The position numbers were made by a program, and so were the translations under genes. Positions 1 to 7,127 of a DNA stretch of 64,000 nt are shown piece by piece (position 1 is the first letter of the stretch; each line of letters starts with the position of its first letter). The notes beneath the pieces were generated by a model. It was not told the origin of the DNA. It searched no databases and was given only the letters and a program-made list of their open reading frames with translations. This DNA comes from an uncultured Paracoccaceae bacterium (GTDB lineage Bacteria > Pseudomonadota > Alphaproteobacteria > Rhodobacterales > Rhodobacteraceae), in assembly GCA_947493745.1 (NCBI GenBank), contig CANLSM010000005.1, positions 62,001 to 126,000 of the forward strand, read 5' to 3'.

Positions 1-1310
1 GAGAGCGCACAGATCAGCGCCACCGTGAAGGCGATACCGACCAGACGGCGGACAATCGGATGCGGCGTGTAGGCGCGCGGCAGTCCTTCCATGCCGGCCT
101 TCAGCGCCTCCAGATGAACGATGTAGACCAGCGCGATGTAGGAAATCACAGCAGGCAGGAAGGCGTGCTTGACCACGTCGAAATACGGGATGCCGACATA
201 CTCGACCATCAGGAACGCCGCCGCCCCCATCACGGGCGGCATGATCTGCCCGTTGACGGAACTTGCCACCTCGACCGCACCGGCCTTCTCGGACGAGAAG
301 CCGACCTTCTTCATCAGCGGGATGGTGAATGTGCCGGTGGTGACCACGTTGGCAATCGACGAGCCGGAGATCAGACCGGTCATGGCAGACGAAACCACGG
401 CCGCCTTGGCCGGTCCGCCTTTCATGTGGCCCATGAGGCTGAAAGCTACCTGAATGAAATAGTTGCCCGCGCCTGCCCTATCGAGCAGCGATCCAAAGAG
501 CACGAAGAGGAACACGAACGAGGTCGAGACGCCCAGTGCAATCCCGAAGACCCCTTCGGTGGTGATCCACTGGTGGTTGACGATCTCGGAAAGGTTGTTG
601 CCCTTGTGAGAGATGATGCTGGGCATGTAGGGCCCGAGAATGGTGTAGACCAGAAAGGCCGACGCCACGATCATCAGCGCAGGTCCAAGCGCGCGGCGGG
701 TGGCTTCCAGCAGCAGCATGATCCCGATCACCGCGACCATGAAATCCTGGCTGATCGGCGCGCCGACACGACCGGAGATGTCCGCGTAGAAGACATAGAG
801 GTAAAGCGCCGCTGCCGCGCCCACGATGGCCAGTCCCCACTCCCAGACCGGGATGCGATCCTTGGGTGAGCCGAGGATGACGGTGGCCATCACAGCCAGC
901 GCCATGACCGGGATCCACCAGACGCTTGTCCCGTCTTTTGCAGCAAAGAAGAAAAGCCCGCCCAGGATCAGCGGGATCGAGACCCCGAGCACCAGTTGGA
1001 ACGAGGTCCGCGCGGCGGGAAAGCCCGCAAAGGCGAGGAAGATCGCGAAGGCCAGATGGATCGAGCGCGCCTCGGTATCGTTGAAGACCCCGAACCCCAC
1101 CGCAAAGGGGATGGGAGAGGCGATCCAGATCTGGAAAAGCGACCAGGCGAGCGCGACCAGCATGATAAACATGCCGATCGGACCGGCAGCGGATCGCCCG
1201 CCGGTGTCGGAGGATGCCACCAGTTCATCAAGTTCGTCCTGGCTCAGTCCACCATGTCCTGCTGCCGCTGCTTCAACAGCCGCCGCTTGTTGCTGATCCT
1301 TGTCCGCCAT
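1..1310 (-). CDS. TRAP transporter permease, fused 4TM/12TM type (TAXI family), C-terminus cut by window edge
   Basis: This is the N-terminal 436 residues of an inner-membrane TRAP permease in which the small (DctQ-like) and large (DctM-like) subunits are fused. The protein starts at the ATG at 1308-1310 and reads open to base 1, so the C-terminus lies outside the window. A charged cytoplasmic N-terminus rich in Gln, Ala, Glu and Asp is followed by many hydrophobic segments. DctM-like stretches include the glycine/serine-rich GLISGSSIANVVTTGTFTIP and a PPVMGAAAFLMVEY segment. It lies 121 bp downstream of a TAXI solute-binding gene on the same strand, the usual pairing for this family. The substrate cannot be read from sequence; characterised TAXI systems take up organic acids or amino acids. 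Confidence 0.9.
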   Translation of the reverse strand, partial: MADKDQQQAAAVEAAAAGHGGLSQDELDELVASSDTGGRSAAGPIGMFIMLVALAWSLFQIWIASPIPFAVGFGVFNDTEARSIHLAFAIFLAFAGFPAARTSFQLVLGVSIPLILGGLFFFAAKDGTSVWWIPVMALAVMATVILGSPKDRIPVWEWGLAIVGAAAALYLYVFYADISGRVGAPISQDFMVAVIGIMLLLEATRRALGPALMIVASAFLVYTILGPYMPSIISHKGNNLSEIVNHQWITTEGVFGIALGVSTSFVFLFVLFGSLLDRAGAGNYFIQVAFSLMGHMKGGPAKAAVVSSAMTGLISGSSIANVVTTGTFTIPLMKKVGFSSEKAGAVEVASSVNGQIMPPVMGAAAFLMVEYVGIPYFDVVKHAFLPAVISYIALVYIVHLEALKAGMEGLPRAYTPHPIVRRLVGIAFTVALICAL

Positions 1311-1387
1311 GTTGTCCCCGCGCCGCCATCTGTCGTGGCTGGCGTCCCTGTTGTTGTGTCACCCATTCGGGCTCTTTGTCGGGCAGA

Positions 1388-1404
1388 GGCGCGATATCCG
1401 CGCC
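1388..1404 (-). promoter_or_regulatory. Hairpin between TRAP binding-protein gene and permease gene
   Basis: GGCGCG and CGCGCC arms of 6 bp flank a 5-nt ATATC loop in the 121-bp gap between the solute-binding gene and the permease. Such intercistronic hairpins often stabilise the upstream mRNA so that binding protein exceeds permease. No T-run follows, so a terminator role is not supported. Confidence 0.35.
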
Positions 1405-1431
1405 CCTGCGGTTTCGTGAAGGCGCGCCAGA

Positions 1432-2391
1432 TTACATCCAGCCGCGTTCCTTGTAGTACTTCTCCGCACCCGGATGCAGCGGAGCAGAGAGACCATCCGC
1501 GATCATCTCTTCTTCCTTGAGGTTCTCGAATGCGGGATGCAGGCGCTTGAAGCGGTCGAAATTGTCGAACACCGCTTTCACGACCTCGTAGACAACATCG
1601 TCAGGCACATCCGCAGATGTCACGAAGGTCGCCTTCACGCCGAAGGTGCGGGTGTCCGCATCGCTGCCCTTGTACATGCCGCCCGGAACGGTCGCCCCGG
1701 CGTAGAACGGGTTGGCCTCGATCAGCCCGTCAATCGCATCGCCCTCAACCGGGACAAGCACCGCATCCACGGTCGAGACCGCTTCCTGGATCGAACCGTT
1801 GGGATGGCCAACAGTGTAGATGATCGCATCCACCTTGTTGTCGCCCAGGGCTGCGGCCTGCTCTGCCGGTTTCAGTTCGGAGGCCAGTGCAAATTCGTCC
1901 AGCGACCAGCCGAGCGCGTTCATCACGACTTCCATCGTGGCCCGCTGACCGGAGCCCGGGTTGCCGATATTCACCCGCTTGCCCTTGAGATCCTCAAAGC
2001 TGGAGATCCCCGCATCAGCGCGTGCAATCACGGTGAACGGCTCGCCATGGACCGAGAACACCGCCCGGGCCTTTTCGAACTTGTTGCCCTCAAACTGCGA
2101 GGAACCGTTATAAGCATGGTACTGCCAGTCAGACTGGGCCACGCCCATATCCATGTCGCCTGCTGCAATCGCGTTGATATTGGCAATCGAGCCACCGGTA
2201 GACGGTGCGGTGCATTTCAGACCGTGATCGGCAGAACCGCGATTGACCAGTCGGCAGATCGACTGACCGACAACAAAGTACACACCTGTCTGACCACCGG
2301 TTCCGATGGTGATGAACCGCTCCTGCGCAACAGTTGCGGTGGCCATCAGACTGACGGTGCCCGCGGCCACAAGACTTCTCAATAGTTTCAT
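1432..2391 (-). CDS. TAXI family TRAP transporter solute-binding protein
   Basis: Periplasmic substrate-binding subunit of a TRAP importer, 319 residues. The N-terminus (MKLLRSLVAAGTVSLMATATVAQ) is a Sec signal peptide with an AxA-like cleavage site. The mature start, ERFITIGTGGQTGVYFVVGQ, is the typical TAXI opening, followed by CTAPSTGGSIANINAI and a DAIIYTVGHPNG segment. The ATG at 2391 was chosen because AGGGAG lies 7-8 bases upstream; the in-frame ATG at 2397 sits too close to that site. The fused permease follows downstream on the same strand and the XRE-cupin regulator is divergent. Ligand unknown. Confidence 0.92.
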   Translation of the reverse strand: MKLLRSLVAAGTVSLMATATVAQERFITIGTGGQTGVYFVVGQSICRLVNRGSADHGLKCTAPSTGGSIANINAIAAGDMDMGVAQSDWQYHAYNGSSQFEGNKFEKARAVFSVHGEPFTVIARADAGISSFEDLKGKRVNIGNPGSGQRATMEVVMNALGWSLDEFALASELKPAEQAAALGDNKVDAIIYTVGHPNGSIQEAVSTVDAVLVPVEGDAIDGLIEANPFYAGATVPGGMYKGSDADTRTFGVKATFVTSADVPDDVVYEVVKAVFDNFDRFKRLHPAFENLKEEEMIADGLSAPLHPGAEKYYKERGWM

Positions 2392-2911
2392 GAACATTCT
2401 CCCTGTTCTCATCTCTGGTGCTCGATGGCTGCCGGGCGTCTTCGGTCCCGGTCTGCCGCCAGTGTCGGGTGGTGAGGTCGTATCATGGAGATATGACCCA
2501 GCGCTCAATCCCTCATCAAATCGGGATCGCCGTTTCGGATCTGATTTCTGAATGTTGATCGCATTTTCACAGACACCAGAGGAAAGCAGGAACCGCCCAA
2601 CGTCAAGTGAAGGTTGGCCCGATCAGGCGATTGACCGGTGACGGGCTCCAGATCAGATCACCTAAATATCTATTACGAAACAACTTTCTTGCTGCTCGCT
2701 TCCTGTTGACGATACCGGGACGGCAGCCGTCACCGAACCGTCCAGACCGCCGCAGACCTTCACGAGTACCCCTTTGAGGCGAATCCATTAACCCGATCAA
2801 CACCTTGGCTCCATAGACACGGTCCGTCAGATCCCGCGGTCTTTGCGCAATCTAGTGGCAAATTGCACTGCATCACCGATCGCAATTGGCTGATGTGGCG
2901 TCAGTAAATGA
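2392..2911. promoter_or_regulatory. 520-bp divergent intergenic region with candidate operator at 2854-2869
   Basis: The region separates the minus-strand TAXI transporter from the plus-strand XRE-cupin gene and must hold both promoters. No convincing gene was found; short open frames here have no family features. Near the regulator start, AGTGGCAAATTGCACT (2854-2869) contains the near-palindrome GCAAATTGC, and a related CGCAATTGGC follows at about 2880. These could be operator sites for the XRE protein. This is inference from position and symmetry only. Confidence 0.4.
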
Positions 2912-3415
2912 GTGGCGGGTGACATGATTGATGATGAGGTAGATATTGGTTTGCGGTTGCGTGCCGTGCGGTCCGCGCACGGGCTTTCGCAGCGCGAGCT
3001 TGCACGCAAGGCCGGCGTGTCCAACGGGTTGATTTCACATCTTGAAAAGAACCGGTCCAGCCCGTCGGTGTCGTCGCTCAAACGCATTCTGGACGCCATT
3101 CCGATCAGCCTTGCAGATTTCTTCTCCAACACCGCCAGAACGAGACGCGGCGAGGAGAACACACTGCAACAGCCCCTGATGCAGGCCATCTATCCGATCG
3201 GTTTTGACACCGGCATCATAACCGATCCGAATGGCACCGGCGTGATGGCTTTCGTGGTGTCGGGCCAGATCGAGGTCACGGTGAACGGGCAGACCAGCAC
3301 ATTTCAGGCCGGTGAGAGCTATTTCGTCGATATGCGCCTTCCGCATCGGCTCCGCACACTCGGTGCCGAGGATTGCGTCACGGTGAGAACGGCGGCTCGG
3401 ACCTCGTCAGAATAA
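2912..3415 (+). CDS. XRE family transcriptional regulator with C-terminal cupin domain
   Basis: 167-residue DNA-binding regulator. Residues about 10-70 form an XRE/Cro-type helix-turn-helix (GLRLRAVRSAHGLSQRELARKAGV, then GLISHLEKNRSSPSVSSLKRIL). Residues about 95-165 form a small cupin barrel (VMAFVVSGQIEVTVNGQ, then FQAGESYFVDMRLPHRL). XRE-cupin proteins commonly sense a small metabolite in the cupin and repress an adjacent transport or catabolic operon. The divergent neighbour is the TAXI TRAP transporter, its most likely target. The GTG at 2912 is used; an in-frame ATG lies four codons downstream. Confidence 0.88.
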   Translation: MAGDMIDDEVDIGLRLRAVRSAHGLSQRELARKAGVSNGLISHLEKNRSSPSVSSLKRILDAIPISLADFFSNTARTRRGEENTLQQPLMQAIYPIGFDTGIITDPNGTGVMAFVVSGQIEVTVNGQTSTFQAGESYFVDMRLPHRLRTLGAEDCVTVRTAARTSSE

Positions 3416-3426
3416 CTGGCAGGGCC

Positions 3427-3750
3427 TCATTCGCTGGTCCACCATTTGTGCATGGCAAGGAACATTTCCTCCAGATCAAGCGCCCGCTGCGTGGCGGTGT
3501 ACTCCACACGCGGCGGCACTTCGGCATAGACCTTCCTGATCACCAGCCCGTCCCTTTCCAGCGCGCGGAGCTGTTTGGTCAGCATGGTCTGCGTGATCCC
3601 GTCCATCAACCGGCGCAGCTCGTTGAACCGCTTGGTGCCCTGGAAAATCAGGATCTGGAGGATGATGAGCTTCCACTTCCCGCCGATGATCTGCGCGATA
3701 TCCGGCATCGGGCAAAGGGGTGCAGCATCTGGTTTTTCATGGCCTGCCAT
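3427..3750 (-). CDS. HxlR family winged-helix transcriptional regulator
   Basis: 107-residue MarR/HxlR-type winged-helix regulator. The diagnostic core runs IIGGKWKLIILQILIFQGTKRFNELRRLMDGITQTMLTKQLRALERDGLVIR, followed by the wing VPPRVEYTAT. The ATG at 3750 (MAGHEK) is preferred over one nine codons upstream because the longer form would start inside the inverted repeat at 3770-3787. A single cysteine near residue 13 is placed like the redox-sensing cysteine of B. subtilis HypR and YodB, so thiol sensing is possible. It is divergent from a DUF899 gene, its probable target. Confidence 0.9.
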   Translation of the reverse strand: MAGHEKPDAAPLCPMPDIAQIIGGKWKLIILQILIFQGTKRFNELRRLMDGITQTMLTKQLRALERDGLVIRKVYAEVPPRVEYTATQRALDLEEMFLAMHKWWTSE

Positions 3751-3769
3751 ATCCCGCCTCGCGTCCAAT

Positions 3770-3823
3770 AGTATCAAAAGAGATACTATATATCCAATAA
3801 CTGCCTTCTTGCGAGATGATACT
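3770..3823. promoter_or_regulatory. Candidate HxlR operator: inverted repeat plus extra half-site
   Basis: AGTATC (3770-3775) and GATACT (3782-3787) form a perfect 6-bp inverted repeat separated by 6 bp. A third GATACT lies at 3818-3823. The site sits between the divergent HxlR and DUF899 start codons, and HxlR-family dimers bind repeats of this type. The role is inferred from symmetry and position. Confidence 0.6.
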
Positions 3824-3869
3824 TAGGGATTATTCTGATGCAAATCCGAAATCATCCAAGGACATCGAC

Positions 3870-4562
3870 ATGACCCCGACCATTGCAACCCGAGATGACT
3901 GGCTGGCGGCCCGGCGGGCCCTGCTGGTTCGCGAGAAGGAACTGACACGACAGGCCGATGCGCTGGCCAGGGAACGCCGGGAATTGCCCTGGGTCCGGCT
4001 GGAAACCGACTATGCCTTCGACAGCGAGAACGGACCGACCCGGCTCAGCGCCCTTTTCGGCGAGGCCAGCCAGCTTGTCGTCTATCACTTCATGTTCGGT
4101 GCAGACTGGGAGGAAGGCTGCAAAAGCTGTTCCTTCTGGGCCGACAGCTTCAACGGTCTCGGCCCCCATCTCAAGGCCCGCGATATCGCCTTTGCCGCCG
4201 TTTCAGGCGCTCCGATCGAGCGGCTCGTCGCATTCAGGGAGCGGATGGGCTGGAGCTTCAACTGGGTGTCATCGCAACCCAGCAGCTTCAACACCGATTT
4301 CCATGTGGGCTTCACCGAGGACCAGCCGTCGAAGATGTACAATTTCGAGGAGGTCGCCAGCACGCCGATGGACGAGATGCACGGCACCAGTGTTTTCGCC
4401 ATCGGTCCGGACGGCGCGCTCTATCACACCTATTCGACCTATGGCCGCGGTCTCGATGTGACCAACGCGGCCTATTCCTATATCGACCTCACGCCCAAGG
4501 GACGGGACGAACCGGCCGAGGGCAATCCGATGGCCTGGGTCCGGCATCACGACCGGTACTGA
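3870..4562 (+). CDS. DUF899 family thioredoxin-like protein
   Basis: 230-residue cytoplasmic protein of the DUF899 (DUF899/AhpC-TSA-like) family. Visible features are the N-terminal helix DDWLAARRALLVREKELTRQADALARERRELPWV, the central strand LVVYHFMFG, and a redox-type CxxC in DWEEGCKSCSFWADSF. The C-terminal half contains the family's SSFNTDFHVGF and GTSVFAIGPDGALYHTYSTYGRG stretches. The start at 3870 has AAGGA 6 bases upstream; a longer in-frame reading begins inside the promoter region. It is divergently paired with the HxlR regulator. A thiol-disulfide or peroxidase-like role is plausible but unproven for the family. Confidence 0.87.
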   Translation: MTPTIATRDDWLAARRALLVREKELTRQADALARERRELPWVRLETDYAFDSENGPTRLSALFGEASQLVVYHFMFGADWEEGCKSCSFWADSFNGLGPHLKARDIAFAAVSGAPIERLVAFRERMGWSFNWVSSQPSSFNTDFHVGFTEDQPSKMYNFEEVASTPMDEMHGTSVFAIGPDGALYHTYSTYGRGLDVTNAAYSYIDLTPKGRDEPAEGNPMAWVRHHDRY

Positions 4563-5615
4563 TCAGCCCTTGGCGCGGCGCACCATCCCGAACAGATCCC
4601 GCGGATCATCCGGGTCGGCGAGCAGGTCAAGCTCGACGAAATGCCCCGTCGCCTCCAGCTGGTCGCGGACATAGCGCAGGGCCGAGAAGTCCTCGGTTGC
4701 GAAGCCGACACTGTCGAAAAGCGTGATCTGACTGGCAGTGCTTCGACCGGTGTTCCGACCCGCGATCACACGCCAGAGCTCGGTCACCGGATGGTCCTCA
4801 TCGAGTTGCTGGATCTCGCCCTCGATGCGCGTCTGGGGCGGAAACTCTACGAAGATATCCGAGCGCAGCAGGATATCGCGATGCAACTCCGTCTTGCCCG
4901 GACAGTCACCCCCGATGGCGTTGATATGCACACCCGAGCCGACCATGTTGTCGGTCAGGATGGTGGCGTATTGCTTGTCTGCCGTGCAGGTCGTGATGAT
5001 CTGTGCCCCGGTTACGGCCTCCTCCGGACTGCTGCATTTCACGATGGTCAGTCCGGTGTCCTTGAGGTTCTCCGCCGCTTTGTCGGTGGCAACGGGATCA
5101 ATGTCGTAAAGCCGGACCGTGTCGATGCCGATGATCTTCTGAAAGGCGAGCGCCTGAAATTCGCACTGCGCACCGTTGCCGATCATCGCCATGGTGGAGG
5201 AACCCTCCGGTGCCAGATACTTGGCCGCAACCGCCGATGTGGCCGCCGTCCGCAGGGCCGTCAGCACGGTCATTTCCGAGAACAGGATCGGATAGCCATT
5301 GTCCACGCGGGCCAGAACACCGAAGGCGGTCACGGTCTGAAAGCCGCGGGCCATGTTCGCGGGATGGCCGTTCACATATTTGAACCCGTAGGTCTCCCCG
5401 TCCGAGGTCGGCATCAGCTCGATGACACCTTCGGACGAATGAGCCGCGACACGCGGTGTCTTGTCGAACTCCTCCCACCGTTTGAAATCGGCCTCGATAT
5501 AGGCGGCGATCTCGGCAATCATGGTGGCGGGGCCGATGGTGTTCACGATTTTCATCATGTTGTCGACGCTGACGAACGGCACAAGGGCCAGTTTCGAGGG
5601 GGCGGGATTGGTCAT
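4563..5615 (-). CDS. ocd: Ornithine cyclodeaminase
   Basis: 350-residue member of the ornithine cyclodeaminase/mu-crystallin family, which converts L-ornithine to L-proline and ammonia with bound NAD+. The N-terminal substrate domain contains TYGFKYVNGHPANMARGFQTV; the Rossmann domain contains STMAMIGNGAQCEFQALAF, then VRLYDIDP and the HINAIGGDCPGKTEL stretch. The start is the ATG at 5615 with a purine-rich site upstream; longer in-frame extensions are low-complexity shadow of the arginase gene. It follows the arginase by 11 bp in one operon, completing an arginine-to-proline route. The stop abuts the convergent DUF899 stop. Confidence 0.93.
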   Translation of the reverse strand: MTNPAPSKLALVPFVSVDNMMKIVNTIGPATMIAEIAAYIEADFKRWEEFDKTPRVAAHSSEGVIELMPTSDGETYGFKYVNGHPANMARGFQTVTAFGVLARVDNGYPILFSEMTVLTALRTAATSAVAAKYLAPEGSSTMAMIGNGAQCEFQALAFQKIIGIDTVRLYDIDPVATDKAAENLKDTGLTIVKCSSPEEAVTGAQIITTCTADKQYATILTDNMVGSGVHINAIGGDCPGKTELHRDILLRSDIFVEFPPQTRIEGEIQQLDEDHPVTELWRVIAGRNTGRSTASQITLFDSVGFATEDFSALRYVRDQLEATGHFVELDLLADPDDPRDLFGMVRRAKG

Positions 5616-5626
5616 GTATCTTCTCC

Positions 5627-6559
5627 TCAGGCAGCGCGGGTCGGGCGGTCGAGCACCTTGCGGCCCAGCAGGCTTGCGCACAGGTCCACCATCAGGGTCG
5701 CCGTGCGCCCCCGGTCGTCCAGAAACGGGTTCAGCTCCACCAGATCGAGCGAGGTGACAAGCCCGCTGTCGCAAAGCATCTCCATGATCAGATGCGCCTC
5801 GCGGAAGGTCGCTCCACCGGGCACCGTTGTGCCAACCGCGGGCGCGATGGCGGGGTCGAGAAAATCCACATCGAGGCTGACATGCAGCGCGCCGCCAGCC
5901 GCCCTGACCCGGTCGAGAAACGCCAGAAGCGGGTTCTTGATCCCGTTCTCATCGATGGCGCGCATGTCGTAGACCGTGACGTTGCGGGACGCGATGGTCG
6001 CATGCTCGGCCCCATCCACTGAGCGGATGCCCATCATGCAGATATTCTGCGGCGGAACCCGCGCCGGAAGGTCGGGATAGACCCCTTCAAACCCGGCCTC
6101 TCCCATGAAATAGGCCACCGGCGTGCCATGCAGATTGCCACTTCGTGTGCTGCCAAGCGTGTGCATGTCGGGATGCGCATCGAGCCACAGGACAAATTGC
6201 GGGCGGCCCTGTTGCTGCGAATGCCGCGCCACCCCGGGAACCGTGCCGATCGACAGGCTGTGATCACCGCCCAGAAAAATCGGCAGATCGCTGGCTCTCG
6301 CCGCCTCGTATGCAGCGGCCTGCAGTGCTTCCGTCCAGCCGACAATCTCGGGCAGGTGATGGATCGCCCCATTGTCGTGATGCACTCCGGTGCGCACCTC
6401 CGGCGTGATGTTGCCGCGATCCTCAACCCGGTGACCGAGGCTCTCCAGAACATCGCCAAGCCCCGCCGTCCGATAGGCGTCAGGGCCCATCAGACATCCG
6501 TTCACACCCGCACCGGCCTGAACCGGCGCACCGATAAGAGAGATCTTCTGAGGCTCCAT
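5627..6559 (-). CDS. rocF: Arginase
   Basis: 310-residue ureohydrolase that hydrolyses L-arginine to L-ornithine and urea using a binuclear manganese centre. The three metal-binding blocks are present: GGDHS, LWLDAHPDMHT and SLDVDFLDPAIAPAVGT. The NGAIHHLPEIVGW and SGNLHGTPVAYFM segments also match arginases rather than agmatinases. The start is the ATG at 6559 (MEPQKISLIGAPVQ), with a purine-rich site upstream. It is the first gene of an operon with ornithine cyclodeaminase and is divergent from an Lrp/AsnC regulator, the standard arrangement for arginine catabolism in alphaproteobacteria. Confidence 0.95.
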   Translation of the reverse strand: MEPQKISLIGAPVQAGAGVNGCLMGPDAYRTAGLGDVLESLGHRVEDRGNITPEVRTGVHHDNGAIHHLPEIVGWTEALQAAAYEAARASDLPIFLGGDHSLSIGTVPGVARHSQQQGRPQFVLWLDAHPDMHTLGSTRSGNLHGTPVAYFMGEAGFEGVYPDLPARVPPQNICMMGIRSVDGAEHATIASRNVTVYDMRAIDENGIKNPLLAFLDRVRAAGGALHVSLDVDFLDPAIAPAVGTTVPGGATFREAHLIMEMLCDSGLVTSLDLVELNPFLDDRGRTATLMVDLCASLLGRKVLDRPTRAA

Positions 6560-6626
6560 GGCACCCTCCGAAAGCAGCTTGTCAGACCGGAAGGGTGACG
6601 CAGATGGATGTGCCTGTTGAGATGGA

Positions 6627-6640
6627 ATATTGATCAATAT
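6627..6640. promoter_or_regulatory. 14-bp perfect palindrome, candidate Lrp/AsnC operator
   Basis: ATATTGATCAATAT is a perfect palindrome in the 133-bp gap between the divergent arginase and Lrp-type regulator genes. AT-rich symmetric sites are typical for AsnC/Lrp proteins. A related half-site (GATTGATCG) lies about 30 bp further toward the regulator gene. Assignment by position and symmetry. Confidence 0.6.
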
Positions 6641-6692
6641 ACCCATTCAGACTATCATTTTGACAGTTCGATTGATCGTTTTGGATGCCCAC

Positions 6693-7124
6693 ATGTCAAA
6701 TCGCCTGGATTCGACGAACCGGAAGCTCATCGGCTACCTGCGCCATGACGGGCGGGCCTCCATCACCACACTCGCGGCAGAGCTTGGACTGTCACGTGCC
6801 ACGGTGCAGGCACGGCTTGGCCAGATGATCCGCGAGGGAACGATCCGCCGCTTTACCGTCGAGCTGTCCGCTCCCGAGACCGATGACAAGATCCATGCGG
6901 TGATGATGGTGGAGCTTCAGGGCAATCTTGCCCGCTCGGTGATCGCGCGGATGAAGAAGATGCCGCAGATCGCCAGCCTGCACACCACCAACGGTGCCTG
7001 GGATCTCGTAGCCCAGATCGAGGTTGGCAGTCTGACGGAGTTCGATCAGACCCTGCGCGCGGTGCGCGAAATCTCGGGCGTGTCCAATTCCGAGACCTGT
7101 CTGCTGCTCGACCGGGAGCGCTGA
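6693..7124 (+). CDS. Lrp/AsnC family transcriptional regulator
   Basis: 143-residue feast/famine regulator. The N-terminal AsnC-type helix-turn-helix reads LDSTNRKLIGYLRHDGRASITTLAAELGLSRATVQARLGQMIREGTIRRFTV. A C-terminal RAM ligand-binding domain follows (HAVMMVELQGN, then VREISGVSNSETCLLL). The start is the ATG at 6693 (MSNRLDS); upstream codons lie in the operator region. It is divergent from the arginase/ornithine cyclodeaminase operon, so it is probably the arginine- or ornithine-responsive activator of that operon. Confidence 0.92.
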   Translation: MSNRLDSTNRKLIGYLRHDGRASITTLAAELGLSRATVQARLGQMIREGTIRRFTVELSAPETDDKIHAVMMVELQGNLARSVIARMKKMPQIASLHTTNGAWDLVAQIEVGSLTEFDQTLRAVREISGVSNSETCLLLDRER

Positions 7125-7127
7125 TCA

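Noticed and set aside
2603-2803. Minus-strand 66-codon frame between the TAXI transporter and the XRE gene
   Set aside because: No ribosome-binding site or family features; arginine-rich composition typical of chance frames.
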